The notes beneath the pieces were generated by a model. That model did not search any database. It had not been told where the DNA came from and saw nothing but the letters and a program-made list of their open reading frames with translations. From Coprousia sp963931435 (GTDB lineage Bacteria; Actinomycetota; Coriobacteriia; Coriobacteriales; Coriobacteriaceae): DNA of 64,000 nucleotides. Shown here in pieces: positions 34,303-42,922 of this stretch. The translations under genes and the position numbers were made by a program. Location of the stretch: contig OZ007012.1 in NCBI GenBank assembly GCA_963931435.1, forward strand, positions 682,001 through 746,000, given 5' to 3'. Positions within the stretch are counted from its first letter, which is position 1. Each line of letters starts with the position of its first letter.

Positions 34303-36672
34303 CTACTGCTTCCCGGCGACCTGATCGGCCACCTTCGAGTCGAATCCGCACAGCCTGAGCGCGTTGGTGACGACGCACACGCTCGATAGGCTCATCGCCG
34401 CGGCGCCGAACATGGGCGAGAGCTGCCAGCCCAAGAGGGGGTAGAGCACGCCGGCGGCGAGCGGGATCCCGCAGGCGTTGTAGAACAGCGCCCAGAACAG
34501 GTCCTGCTTGATGTTGCGGATCACCGCGCGCGAGAGCTCGATGGCGCGGGCCGCGTCCAGAAGGTCGCTGTGCATGAGCACCACGTCGGCGCCCTCCTTG
34601 GCGATGTCGGCGCCGGCGCCGATGGCGAGGCCCACGTCCGCGCGGGCGAGGGCGGGGGAGTCGTTTATGCCATCGCCCACCATGGCGACGGTGTGCCCGG
34701 CCTCCTGCAGCGCGCGCACGTGGCGCTCCTTGTCGGCGGGCATGACGTCGGCGACGACCTGGCCCACGCCCACGCGCCGGGCGATGGCCTCGGCGGTGAG
34801 GCGGTTGTCGCCGGTGAGCATGACGGCCTCGACGCCCAGGGCGCGCAGCGCCTGTATCGCCGCGGCGCTCGTGGGCTTCACCTCGTCGGCCACGGCGATG
34901 GTGCCCGCGAGGCGGCCGTTGCGCGCGAAGAAGAGCGGCGTCTTGCCCTCGCGCGCGAACGCGGCGCGCTCCTCCTCAGGGATCTCGATGCCGAGCTCGG
35001 CCATGAGCCGCGCGTTGCCGGCGGCGATGACGCTCTCGCCCTCGCGCGCCCGCACGCCGCGGCCGGGGAGCGCCTCGAAGTCGTCCACCACGCGGGCGAC
35101 GACGCCCATCTCCTCCGCCCGGGTCATGACGGCCTCGGCGAGGGGGTGCTCGCTTTTGCGTTCGAGCGCGGCGGCGAGCTTGATGAGCGCCTTCTCGCTC
35201 ATGACGGGGGCGCCCGCCTCGTCGCGCGCGGGCAGCACGTCGGTCACCACGGGGCGGCCCTTGGTGATGGTGCCCGTCTTGTCGAGCACCACGGCGTCGA
35301 CCTTGTGCAGGGTCTCCAGAGCCTCGGCGCTCTTGAACAGGATGCCCATCTCGGCGCCCTTGCCGGTGCCCACCATGATCGCCACGGGCGTGGCGAGTCC
35401 CAGCGCGCACGGGCAGCTGATGACCACCACGGCCACACTCGCGGTGAGCGCCTCGTTGACGGTGCCGCCGGCGACGAGCCATGCGGCGAACGTGACGGCC
35501 GCGATGACCAGGACCACCGGCACGAACACGCCGGCGACCTTGTCGGCGAGGCGCGCGATGGGCGCCTTGGTGGCGTTGGCGTCCTCGACGAGCTGGATGA
35601 TCTTGGCGAGCGCGGTGTCGGCGCCCACGCGCGTTGCGCGGAACGTGAACGCGCCGGTGCGGTTGATGGTGGCGGCGCGCACCGTGTCGCCGGGGTTCTT
35701 CTCCACCGGGATCGACTCGCCGGTGAGCGCGCTCTCGTCCACCGCGGAGGCGCCCTCCAGCACCACGCCGTCCACGGGGATCGCCTCGCCGGGCCTGACG
35801 AGCACGGTCTGGCCGGGCTGGATCGCCTCGACGCCGACCGTCGTCTCGGCTCCGTCCGCATCGACGACGGTAGCGGTCTTGGGGGCGAGGTCGATGAGTT
35901 TCTCGAGGGCGCCGCCCGTCTTGGACTTGGCGCGCGTCTCGAGGTACTTGCCCACGGTCACCAGGGTGAGGATGGTGCCGGCGCTCTCGAGGTAGAGGTT
36001 GTCCATGGCGATGGCGTGCGCGGCGTGGACGCCGGCGGCGGTGCCGGCTGCGAGCGCGTCGGCCATGAGGAACATCGCGTAGACCGACCAGGCGGCGCTC
36101 GCCGCCGACCCGATGGCGATGAGGGCGTCCATAGTGGGGGCGCCGTGGAGGAGCGACTTGAAGCCGTTGACGAAGTAGGCGCGGTTCACGTACATGATCG
36201 GCAGCGTGAGCGCGAGCTCGGTCAGGGCAAGCGTCATCGCGTGCGCGGGGTCGGCGAAGACGGCCGGCACGGGCCAGCCGAGCATGTGTCCCATGCCGAT
36301 GTAGAACAAGGGGATCCAGAAGACGAAGGAGGTGACGAGGCGCGTGCGCATGGAGCGCGCCGTCGCCTCGAGCTTCTTGGTGGGGGACTCCGGGCGAGCG
36401 GCGCGCGCCGCGCTCCCGTTGGCAGCCTCGCCCGGCGCACCCGCGCTTCCCGCCGCCCCGCCGACCGGGCACGCCGAGTACCCGGCGCGGTCCACCGCGT
36501 CGCAGATCTGCTCGTCGGTGATGGCGTCCTCGTCGAAGTCCACGGACATCGAGCCCGAGAGCAGGTTCACGGCGACGCTCTGCACGCCGTCGAGCCGGCA
36601 GACCGCCTTCTCCACGTGCGCCTGGCACGCCGCGCAGGTCATGCCGCCCACGTCGAAGGTCTCATGAGCCAT
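34303..36672 (-). CDS. copA: Copper-exporting P1B-type ATPase CopA
   Basis: Membrane pump that expels Cu(I). In 789 residues: one N-terminal metal-binding domain with GGMTCAAC (C13, C16), a flexible Ala/Gly linker, eight expected membrane helices, actuator-domain TGES, the ion-path SCPCALGLATP, phosphorylation site DKTGT, SEHPLAEA with the nucleotide-binding histidine, TGDN, GDGINDSPALA, and the C-terminal YNxxG (FYNACGIPLAAG) and MSLSSVCVV of Cu(I) ATPases. AAAGGAA precedes the ATG. First gene of the copper operon; promoter with a CsoR-like operator is about 180 bases upstream. Confidence 0.96.
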   Translation of the reverse strand: MAHETFDVGGMTCAACQAHVEKAVCRLDGVQSVAVNLLSGSMSVDFDEDAITDEQICDAVDRAGYSACPVGGAAGSAGAPGEAANGSAARAARPESPTKKLEATARSMRTRLVTSFVFWIPLFYIGMGHMLGWPVPAVFADPAHAMTLALTELALTLPIMYVNRAYFVNGFKSLLHGAPTMDALIAIGSAASAAWSVYAMFLMADALAAGTAAGVHAAHAIAMDNLYLESAGTILTLVTVGKYLETRAKSKTGGALEKLIDLAPKTATVVDADGAETTVGVEAIQPGQTVLVRPGEAIPVDGVVLEGASAVDESALTGESIPVEKNPGDTVRAATINRTGAFTFRATRVGADTALAKIIQLVEDANATKAPIARLADKVAGVFVPVVLVIAAVTFAAWLVAGGTVNEALTASVAVVVISCPCALGLATPVAIMVGTGKGAEMGILFKSAEALETLHKVDAVVLDKTGTITKGRPVVTDVLPARDEAGAPVMSEKALIKLAAALERKSEHPLAEAVMTRAEEMGVVARVVDDFEALPGRGVRAREGESVIAAGNARLMAELGIEIPEEERAAFAREGKTPLFFARNGRLAGTIAVADEVKPTSAAAIQALRALGVEAVMLTGDNRLTAEAIARRVGVGQVVADVMPADKERHVRALQEAGHTVAMVGDGINDSPALARADVGLAIGAGADIAKEGADVVLMHSDLLDAARAIELSRAVIRNIKQDLFWALFYNACGIPLAAGVLYPLLGWQLSPMFGAAAMSLSSVCVVTNALRLCGFDSKVADQVAGKQ

Positions 36673-36848
36673 GTGCGTTCCTTTCCCTATCGCATCCGGT
36701 GCCCCTTGCGCGCCCGCCGTGCCGGATGGAGTCCCCGATGAGCTCGCCGCTCCCAGCTGGTCTGCGCGCCGTCCGGTTCTTCCGGGCCCCGCACCCCTTC
36801 ATCGCGCGGGATCTCCGGGTGCACCGGCGCATCATCTCTTCGCCTCAT

Positions 36849-36877
36849 CATATACCCCCACCCCCTGGGGGTGTCAA
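36849..36877 (-). promoter_or_regulatory. copA promoter with CsoR-type operator in the spacer
   Basis: Read leftward: TTGACA (36877-36872), a spacer of exactly 17 bases made of C5-A-G5-T-G5, then TATATG (36854-36849). The spacer contains the palindrome ACCCCCAGGGGGT (36872-36860), the kind of G/C-tract dyad bound by CsoR. The near-consensus promoter with an operator occupying its spacer predicts tight repression by CsoR until copper is present. Confidence 0.85.
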
Positions 36878-37128
36878 GCCCGCAGCCGGGGAGCCGGGAA
36901 CCATGGGGTTTGCGTGCGGGTTGCCCGGGGCGGGTGCGTGCGCGCCGCCGGAGTCCGTATACTTTCCCCGGCGAATTCTGCTCCCGCGCCCTGATTCGGC
37001 AGAGCGTCCCACCATGGACGGGCCCCTGCCGCACCGCGCGTTCGCCCCGCTGGATGAGATGAACGAAGCGACGTTGCACGTCGCGGCACCCCTGCCGTGC
37101 GCAGCGTCCAGGATGGATTACCGCATAT
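36878..37128. promoter_or_regulatory. Leader region of the DEAD-box helicase gene
   Basis: No gene. A rightward -10 candidate TATACT is at 36958-36963 with no good -35; this would give an untranslated leader of about 160 bases, as is common for DEAD-box helicase genes. The 176 bases left of the copA promoter (36673-36848) are the GC-rich copA leader, also without a gene. Confidence 0.35.
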
Positions 37129-38964
37129 ATGTCTACAACTGATGTTTTGGAGACCTCCGCCGCCGCGGAGGAGAGCGCTCCCCGCTTCGAGGAGCTCGGC
37201 CTTTCCGAGACGGTGCTCCAGGCCGTGCGCGACCTGGGCTACACCGCTCCCACGCCCGTGCAGGCCGCCGCGATTCCGGCGGTGCTCGCCGGGCGCGACC
37301 TGCTCGCCGCCGCCCAGACCGGCACGGGCAAGACGGCGGCGTTCCTGCTGCCCGCCCTCAACGACCTCGGACACGTGGCTGGCCGCGGCCGCGACCGCCG
37401 CGCCTCCCGCGGGCGCGGGCCCCTCATGCTCATCGTCACTCCCACGCGCGAGCTCGCCCAGCAGATCGAGGAGGTCTGCCTGAAGATCGCCGCGCGCACC
37501 GGGCACGTTTCGGTGACGGTGGTCGGCGGACTGTCCTACAACCCGCAGAAGAGCGCGCTGGCGCGCGGCTGCGACATCCTGGTGGCCACGCCCGGGCGCC
37601 TGGTGGACCTCATCAACCAGGAGGCCTGCAATCTCTCCGAGGTGCGCGTGCTCGTGCTCGACGAGGCCGATCGCATGCTCGACATGGGCTTTCTGCCCGA
37701 CGTGCGCCGAATCGTGGAGCGCACGCCCGCCGAGCGCCAGACGCTCCTGTTCTCGGCTACGCTCGACGAGGGTGCCGTGGGAGCCATCACCGATTTGGTG
37801 CGCGACCCGGCACGGGTCGAGATCGCGCCCGCCACGGCGACGGCCGACACCGTCGACCAATACGTGCTGCCGGTCACGCTCGAGGCCAAGAACGCCCTGC
37901 TCGCGCAGGTGCTCAAGCGCGAGGGCACCAGCCGCGTGATCGTGTTCTGCCGCACCAAGCACCGCGCCGACGCCTGCTGCCGGCGCCTTGCGCGCGCGGG
38001 CGTCAAGGCGCTCGCCATCCACGGCGGTCGCAGCCAGGCGCAGCGCGAGCGGGCGCTCGCCGACTTCCGCAGCGGGCGCTGCGACGTGCTCGTGGCCACC
38101 GACGTGCTCGCGCGCGGCATCGACGTGCCCGAGGTGCGCTACGTGGTGAACTTCGACGTGCCGTCGGACCCGACCGACTACATCCACCGCATTGGCCGCA
38201 CGGGGCGCGCGGGCGAGGAGGGCTGGTCGCTCACGTTCGTGACCGAGCAGGATCTGGATGACTTCCGGGCCGTCGAGGCGCTGATGGGCAAGACCGCGCA
38301 GGGCTTCGACGCCGCTGGGCTCGCGCTCGGCGAGCATCCGCCCTACCTGGATCCGGAGCGCGTGCCGAGCGCGGCGCCGGCGAAGAAGAAGACCAAGCGC
38401 GGCAAGTCGACGTCCAAGAAGAAGCCGCGCCGCGCCTCCGATCGGGCTGCATCTGCGTCGGGGGCGGACGCGGCGGCGCCCGCCCCGCGTCCCGCTCGCC
38501 CCAAGCGCGCCGGCCGGGCGCGCGTGCGCGAGAACGTGCCCGCATCCGGAAGCGCTGCGCACGTCGAGGCTCCCGTCGCCGATGATGGGGCCCGCGCGTC
38601 CGCGGCCCCGGCAGCGGGCGCGAAGGGAGAGCGCGCCGCGGCCCGCTCCCGCTCCGGCATCTCCCGGTCTGCCGCCGGGCGCGCGGGAGGCGTCTCCAGC
38701 GCGAGCCGTACCCGTCGCGAAGAGGGGGCCGGTCGGCATGCGTCCCGTGCAATCGGCCGCCGCGACCGCGCGGATGCCGGCGCGCGCGGCGCGGCCGGCA
38801 GCAAGCGCGGGCACGATTGGCGCAACAGCGACCTTCTGACGGAGCGCGAGCAGCGCATGGGGAACATCGCCCAGGGCGCGCGCACCGGCGCGGCGGGCCG
38901 CCTCGCCCCCGGGACGCGCCGTCGCACCCGTCGTCCCGGCGACGGCGGCGGCCGCCGCGGGTAG
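37129..38964 (+). CDS. DEAD-box ATP-dependent RNA helicase (RhlE-like)
   Basis: Unwinds short RNA duplexes in ribosome assembly or RNA decay. The helicase core fills residues 15-400: Q motif FEELGLSETVLQAVRDLGYTAPTPVQ, motif I AQTGTGKT, PTRELAQQ, DEAD, SAT, and HRIGRTGRAGEEG. The C-terminal 200 residues are a low-complexity Arg/Ala/Ser-rich basic tail that likely binds RNA. AGGATGG lies some 13 bases before ATG, a weak site. RhlE is the closest named type by the short core without extra domains, but CsdA-like function under stress is possible. Two hairpins follow the gene. Confidence 0.92.
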   Translation: MSTTDVLETSAAAEESAPRFEELGLSETVLQAVRDLGYTAPTPVQAAAIPAVLAGRDLLAAAQTGTGKTAAFLLPALNDLGHVAGRGRDRRASRGRGPLMLIVTPTRELAQQIEEVCLKIAARTGHVSVTVVGGLSYNPQKSALARGCDILVATPGRLVDLINQEACNLSEVRVLVLDEADRMLDMGFLPDVRRIVERTPAERQTLLFSATLDEGAVGAITDLVRDPARVEIAPATATADTVDQYVLPVTLEAKNALLAQVLKREGTSRVIVFCRTKHRADACCRRLARAGVKALAIHGGRSQAQRERALADFRSGRCDVLVATDVLARGIDVPEVRYVVNFDVPSDPTDYIHRIGRTGRAGEEGWSLTFVTEQDLDDFRAVEALMGKTAQGFDAAGLALGEHPPYLDPERVPSAAPAKKKTKRGKSTSKKKPRRASDRAASASGADAAAPAPRPARPKRAGRARVRENVPASGSAAHVEAPVADDGARASAAPAAGAKGERAAARSRSGISRSAAGRAGGVSSASRTRREEGAGRHASRAIGRRDRADAGARGAAGSKRGHDWRNSDLLTEREQRMGNIAQGARTGAAGRLAPGTRRRTRRPGDGGGRRG

Positions 38965-38985
38965 CCCGCGCCGGTGCGCCGTAGA

Positions 38986-39117
38986 GGACGGGTGCAGACG
39001 GCTGAAGCCGTACCCGTCCCCATGGACAAGTCGAGGGCCGCTCGGCCCGTGGGCGAGGCGGCCCTGACGGGAACGGGGGTCCGGCATCCAGCTGCCGGAC
39101 CCCCGTTCCTGCTTTCA
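38986..39117 (+). terminator. Two hairpins after the helicase gene, second one terminator-like
   Basis: First: GGACGGGT...ACGGCT-ga-AGCCGTACCCGTCC (38986-39019) with a 4-base bulge. Second: a perfect 17-bp stem GGAACGGGGGTCCGGCA/TGCCGGACCCCCGTTCC (39070-39086 with 39093-39109) followed by TGCTTTC. The gene on the other side converges, so this also separates the two units. Confidence 0.6.
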
Positions 39118-39200
39118 AGTTCAGTCGGTCGCGCCGCCGGGCCTGCCGTGCCGCCGGGCCGATCGCGCCATCGGGCATGCGGCCCTCGACCAGGGCCTTC

Positions 39201-39968
39201 CTAGGATGCGACCTCGCCGATGAAGGCGCGCGTGCGCTCGCTCTTGGGATGCTCGAACACCTCGGCGGGCGAGCCCTGCTCGACGATGTGGCCGCCCTCC
39301 ATGAAGACGACGCGGTCGGCCACGTCGCGCGCGAACCCCATCTCGTGGGTGACCACCACCATGGTCATGCCGCCCTGCGCCAGCTCGCGCATGACGTCGA
39401 GCACGCCGCGCACGAGCTCGGGGTCGAGGGCGGAGGTCGCCTCGTCGAAGAGCATCACGTGCGGATCCATGGCCAGCGCCCGCGCGATGGCGACGCGCTG
39501 CTGCTGCCCGCCCGAGAGCTCGCTGGGGTAGTAGTCGGCGCGCTCGGCGAGGCCCACGCGGGCGAGCTGCTCGCGCGCGACGCGCTCCGCCTCGGCGCGG
39601 GGGCGCTTGAGCACCTTCTCCTGCGCGAGCATCACGTTGTGCAGCGCGTCGAGGTGGGGGAACAGGTTGAACTGCTGGAACACCATCCCCATGCGCTCGC
39701 GCACCTTGTTGATGTCGGTCTTGGGCGCGGTGAGGTCGCGTCCCTCGAAGATCACTTTGCCCGAGGTGGGCGTCTCGAGCAGGTTCAGGCAGCGCAGCAT
39801 GGTCGATTTGCCGGAGCCCGAGGGCCCCAGCACCACCACGACCTCGCCCTTGGCGATGTCGAGCGAGATGCCCTTGAGCACCTCGACGTCATCGAAGCTC
39901 TTGTGCAGGTCGACGATGCGCAGGACGGGCTCGTCCGCCGGCTTGGACGATGCGGTCTCAACGGTCAT
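39201..39968 (-). CDS. Amino acid ABC transporter ATP-binding protein
   Basis: Cytoplasmic ATPase of a polar amino acid importer, 255 residues. Walker A GPSGSGKST, Q-loop FQQFNLFPHLDALHNVMLA, signature LSGGQQQR, Walker B VMLFDEATSALDPE and the THEMGFARDVADRVVFM switch region are those of the GlnQ/HisP subfamily. It starts 9 bases after the permease stop in a binding protein-permease-ATPase operon. Substrate not determinable; the binding protein belongs to the general polar amino acid family. Confidence 0.93.
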   Translation of the reverse strand: MTVETASSKPADEPVLRIVDLHKSFDDVEVLKGISLDIAKGEVVVVLGPSGSGKSTMLRCLNLLETPTSGKVIFEGRDLTAPKTDINKVRERMGMVFQQFNLFPHLDALHNVMLAQEKVLKRPRAEAERVAREQLARVGLAERADYYPSELSGGQQQRVAIARALAMDPHVMLFDEATSALDPELVRGVLDVMRELAQGGMTMVVVTHEMGFARDVADRVVFMEGGHIVEQGSPAEVFEHPKSERTRAFIGEVAS

Positions 39969-39977
39969 GGATGCTCC

Positions 39978-41294
39978 TTAGCTCTCGAGGGCGGTGCGGG
40001 CGGCGCGGCGGCGCCGACGGGTCCTGCCCACGCCCACGCGCTCCTCCAGATGGCGGGTCACCTTGGAGAGCGGCAGGGTGATGACGAGGTAGAACGCGGC
40101 GGCCACGATGTAGGGCGTGATCGAGCCGGTGGAGGCGACGACGGTCTTGGCGTACATCACGAGCTCCATGACGCCCACGGCGGCCAAGAGCGACGTGTCC
40201 TTGTAGAGCGTGATGAACTCGTTGGTGAGGTTGGGGATCACGCGGCGGAACATCTGCGGCAGGATGACCGAGAAGAGCGTCTGCGCGGCCGTCATGCCGA
40301 GCGAGCGCGCGGCCTCGGTCTGGCCGCGGTCGATCGACTGGATGCCTGCGCGGAAGATCTCGCACAGGTAGGCGCCGGAGTTCATCATCACCACGATCAC
40401 GCCGAGCGGGAACGACGGGATCTGGATGCCCGCCAGGGGAAGCCCGAAGAACGCGATGTAGATCTGCAGGAAGAGCGGCGTGCCGCGCACGATGTTGACG
40501 TAGGTGGTGGCGATGCCGCGCAGCACCCTGAACCGCGCCATGCGCATGACCGCGAGCGCGAGCCCCACGGGGATGGCGAGCGGGAAGCCCACGGCGACGA
40601 TCGCGAGCGACATGAGGAAGCCCTGGAAGACCACCGGGAAGCTCGTCACCAGGATGGTGGGGTCGAAGAACAGCTTGAGGAACTTGTTGGAGTTCCACGC
40701 CTGCACCCACTCCTGCTGCTTGAGGTGCTGGGAGAGCTGCTTGAACACCGAGACGCCGGTGACCTCGATAGGCGGGATGCCCTCGAGCTCGGCGCTCTCG
40801 CCGCCGGCGACGTAGCTGCCCTCCATCTGCATGGTGCCCCCGGAGGCGGGGAAGACCACCCCGTAGACCTGGATGTCCAGAAGGCCGTTCGCGGGCAGGG
40901 GATCCTCGAGCGTGAAGGTGAGCGCCTCGCCCTCCGAGGAGGTTTCGACGTCGATGGCGTTGCGCTCCATGCGGTCGGCGCCGGTGTAGAGCGTGACCTT
41001 GGCGTCGGCGGAGCGGTATGCGGTACCCTCGGGGAACACGAGGGTGACCGCGGTGAGGTCCTCATCCGCCTCCACCTCCGCCTGCCAGGTCAGGCGCGTC
41101 TCGACCCCACCCAGGATATCGTTGGTCTGGTCGTCGGCGTTCGGGCGCGCCGTACAGCGCTCCACGGTGAGCGCCGAGGCGGGCGCCGCGCCGGCGAGGA
41201 GCGCGACGAGGACGAGGGCGATCGCGAGCGTCGCGACCCCCAGACGGGATGCGGCGCGCGCGGGCGCGGGGCGGGTGCGTGTGATGCGTGACAC
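39978..41294 (-). CDS. Amino acid ABC permease with signal peptide and extra extracytoplasmic domain
   Basis: The C-terminal part (about residues 215-430) is an ordinary polar amino acid permease: VVGFPLAIPVGLALAVMR, NIVRGTPLFLQIY and the EAA loop GQTEAARSLGMTAAQTLFSVILPQMFRRVIPN. Ahead of it stand a signal peptide with cleavage expected after PASA near residue 41 and about 160 residues of beta-rich extracytoplasmic sequence not seen in normal permeases of 215-230 residues. No binding-protein motif is recognised in that region. The binding protein is separately encoded upstream, so this is not the usual binding protein-permease fusion. The total is 438 residues. A 15-bp hairpin lies just before the gene. 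Confidence 0.9.
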   Translation of the reverse strand: MSRITRTRPAPARAASRLGVATLAIALVLVALLAGAAPASALTVERCTARPNADDQTNDILGGVETRLTWQAEVEADEDLTAVTLVFPEGTAYRSADAKVTLYTGADRMERNAIDVETSSEGEALTFTLEDPLPANGLLDIQVYGVVFPASGGTMQMEGSYVAGGESAELEGIPPIEVTGVSVFKQLSQHLKQQEWVQAWNSNKFLKLFFDPTILVTSFPVVFQGFLMSLAIVAVGFPLAIPVGLALAVMRMARFRVLRGIATTYVNIVRGTPLFLQIYIAFFGLPLAGIQIPSFPLGVIVVMMNSGAYLCEIFRAGIQSIDRGQTEAARSLGMTAAQTLFSVILPQMFRRVIPNLTNEFITLYKDTSLLAAVGVMELVMYAKTVVASTGSITPYIVAAAFYLVITLPLSKVTRHLEERVGVGRTRRRRRAARTALES

Positions 41295-41326
41295 GGTTCC
41301 TCCGTTCGTGCGGGTGAACGCAGACG

Positions 41327-41359
41327 GCGCCCCCTTTCCCGCGGCGGGAAAGGGGGCGC
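41327..41359 (-). promoter_or_regulatory. 15-bp intercistronic hairpin in the ABC operon
   Basis: A perfect 15-bp stem with a 3-base loop: GCGCCCCCTTTCCCG at 41327-41341 pairs with 41345-41359. Between the binding-protein stop and the permease start, without T run. Such hairpins protect the 3' end of the binding-protein message and lower permease expression. Confidence 0.75.
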
Positions 41360-41395
41360 GCGTCAGGGGCTTGCGGACTGCGCGCGGCGCCCCGG

Positions 41396-42241
41396 TTAGC
41401 TCAGGTACTGCTTGACGAGGTCGTCGATGGTGCCGTCCTCCTGGAGCTTGGCGATGGCCTCGTTGATCGCCTTGGTGAGGGCGGGGTTGTCCTTCGCGAC
41501 GGCGACGGCGTACTCCTCGCCGGTGGCGACGGTCTTCACGATCTCGGCGTCGGTGTAGGCGCTGGCGAGCATGGACTCGACGACCGCCTTGTCCATGATC
41601 ACGGCGTCGGCTTGGCCGGACTGCATCGCGGCGAAGCAGTCGGTGGCGTTGCCGTAGGGCTGGACGGTGGCGTTGCCGAAGTTCTCCTGCGCGAAGCTCT
41701 CACCGGTGGTGCCGGACTGCACGGCGATGATCTTGCCCTCGGCGTTGAGCGCGTCGTCAACGTTGTCGGACGTGATCTCGCCGCCCTTCATCACGGCCAC
41801 GGCCTGGTCGGCGATGTAGTAGGAGTCGGTGAAGTCGACCTGCTCGGCGCGCTCGGGGTCGACGGTGATACCGGAGATGCCCACGTCGGCCTGGCCGCCC
41901 GCGGCGATGGCCGGAACGATGCCGTCGAACTGCAGCGTGGTGAACTTGCAGTCGAGGCCGAGCTCCTCGGCGATGGCGCGGCCGATCTCGATGTCGAAGC
42001 CGACGTAGTCGCCGTTCTCGTCGAGGTTCTCGAACGGCGGGAAGTCGGGCGAGGTGGCGATGGTGAGCGTGTTCTCCTCGACGAGGGTGTACTCGCCGTC
42101 GGCCTGGGCCGTGTCGGTGGACGATCCGGAGCCGGCCGAGGTGTCGCCGGCGGGCGCCCCGCCGCAGGCGGCCAGCCCGAGGGTCGCCGCGAGGGCGATG
42201 GTGGCGATCGGCGCGAACTTGTGCAGCTTTGCTTTGATCAT
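41396..42241 (-). CDS. Amino acid ABC transporter substrate-binding lipoprotein
   Basis: A 281-residue extracytoplasmic binding protein anchored by lipid: signal peptide and lipobox LAAC with the lipidated C26, then a Ser/Thr/Gly/Ala linker (about 27-47). The bilobal type II fold begins LTIATSPDFPPFENLDENGDYVGFDIEIGRAIA, the signature of polar amino acid binding proteins, and includes GISGITVDPERAEQVDFTDSYY. AGGAGGAG precedes the ATG. First gene of the leftward operon. Ligand unknown; glutamine, arginine or cystine are all possible. Confidence 0.94.
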   Translation of the reverse strand: MIKAKLHKFAPIATIALAATLGLAACGGAPAGDTSAGSGSSTDTAQADGEYTLVEENTLTIATSPDFPPFENLDENGDYVGFDIEIGRAIAEELGLDCKFTTLQFDGIVPAIAAGGQADVGISGITVDPERAEQVDFTDSYYIADQAVAVMKGGEITSDNVDDALNAEGKIIAVQSGTTGESFAQENFGNATVQPYGNATDCFAAMQSGQADAVIMDKAVVESMLASAYTDAEIVKTVATGEEYAVAVAKDNPALTKAINEAIAKLQEDGTIDDLVKQYLS

Positions 42242-42399
42242 GTTCTCTCCTCCTTGCGTGCCGCCCGCCGGCTGCGGCGGGCGGAGCTACTCCCGTATGT
42301 GGGTGTAAGTATCGCACGATTCCTTTTGATTGCAATATTTATCGGTCAGTTATTCATCATTTAGAAAACTCCTCGCAAATATATGCATTTGCTCGGCCC
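42242..42399. promoter_or_regulatory. Promoter and operator region of the amino acid ABC operon
   Basis: Read leftward, TTGCAA (42335-42330), 16 bases, GATACT (42313-42308) is a reasonable promoter. The leader then has a GC-only 10-bp hairpin (42261-42284). Upstream of the promoter is an imperfect palindrome with arms GCAAAT and ATTTGC (42375-42392) in an AT-rich patch, a candidate operator. Confidence 0.5.
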
Positions 42400-42470
42400 T
42401 TGCGACGCGCCTGGGAGTCTGCTATCCTATCTGCAGGGGTAATACTTAGAAATACTTAGTAATACCAATG
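42400..42470 (+). promoter_or_regulatory. Promoter with three 10-bp operator repeats before the antitoxin gene
   Basis: TTGCGA (42400-42405), 17 bases, TATCCT (42423-42428) form a good promoter. Starting 13 bases after the -10, AATACTTAG(A/T) occurs twice and a third unit begins AATACC, at exact 10-base spacing (42441-42470). Direct repeats one helical turn apart are typical operators for ribbon-helix-helix antitoxins. Confidence 0.65.
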
Positions 42471-42565
42471 CAGCAAACCGCACCAGCGGGCGGGGCGACA
42501 TCGAAACGTAGTGCAACGCGCCCCGTCCCGGAATCGCAGCAGCATCGTGCAAAGAAGGACCAACC

Positions 42566-42796
42566 ATGGCGGATCACATGACCCCGGTCGTCGCGAAGGT
42601 CCTGCCGTCTGAGAAGGCGGCCTTCGCGGCGGCGACCCAGCGCGTGGGCACCACGCCCTCCAACGCCATACGCATGTTCATCGCGGCGTTCAACCGCTGC
42701 GGGACCTTTCCGTTCGACATATCGCCCGCCGGCGCCTTCGGATCTTCTCAGGTCGAGGATGATGGGGGCTGCGCCGGGGACTCGCGCGTCCGTTAG
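42566..42796 (+). CDS. Orphan RelB/DinJ-type antitoxin-like protein
   Basis: A 76-residue protein whose first 52 residues follow the RelB/DinJ layout: a short N-terminal strand, helices around VLPSEKAAFAAATQRVGTTPSNAIRMFIAAFNR and the family ending GTFPFDIS. Such proteins are ribbon-helix-helix DNA binders that neutralise an RNase toxin. No toxin gene follows: only about 126 bases separate it from the YoaK-like gene, with no RelE/YafQ-like frame on either strand. The last 24 residues are compositionally odd. AAGAAGGA precedes the ATG, and a promoter with three direct repeats lies upstream, so the gene looks functional and autoregulated. It may be a solitary regulator or a remnant. Confidence 0.65.
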   Translation: MADHMTPVVAKVLPSEKAAFAAATQRVGTTPSNAIRMFIAAFNRCGTFPFDISPAGAFGSSQVEDDGGCAGDSRVR

Positions 42797-42922
42797 TGCC
42801 TCTCGGATGCCACCGACATGACGGTGCCGTGGTCCCGGAATACGCTTGCGCGCTCGGGGCCCGCTTGCGCTAGGATAGTGAGCCGGTGTCAAACGGCGTC
42901 ATGGTCCACATGAAAGGGCACG

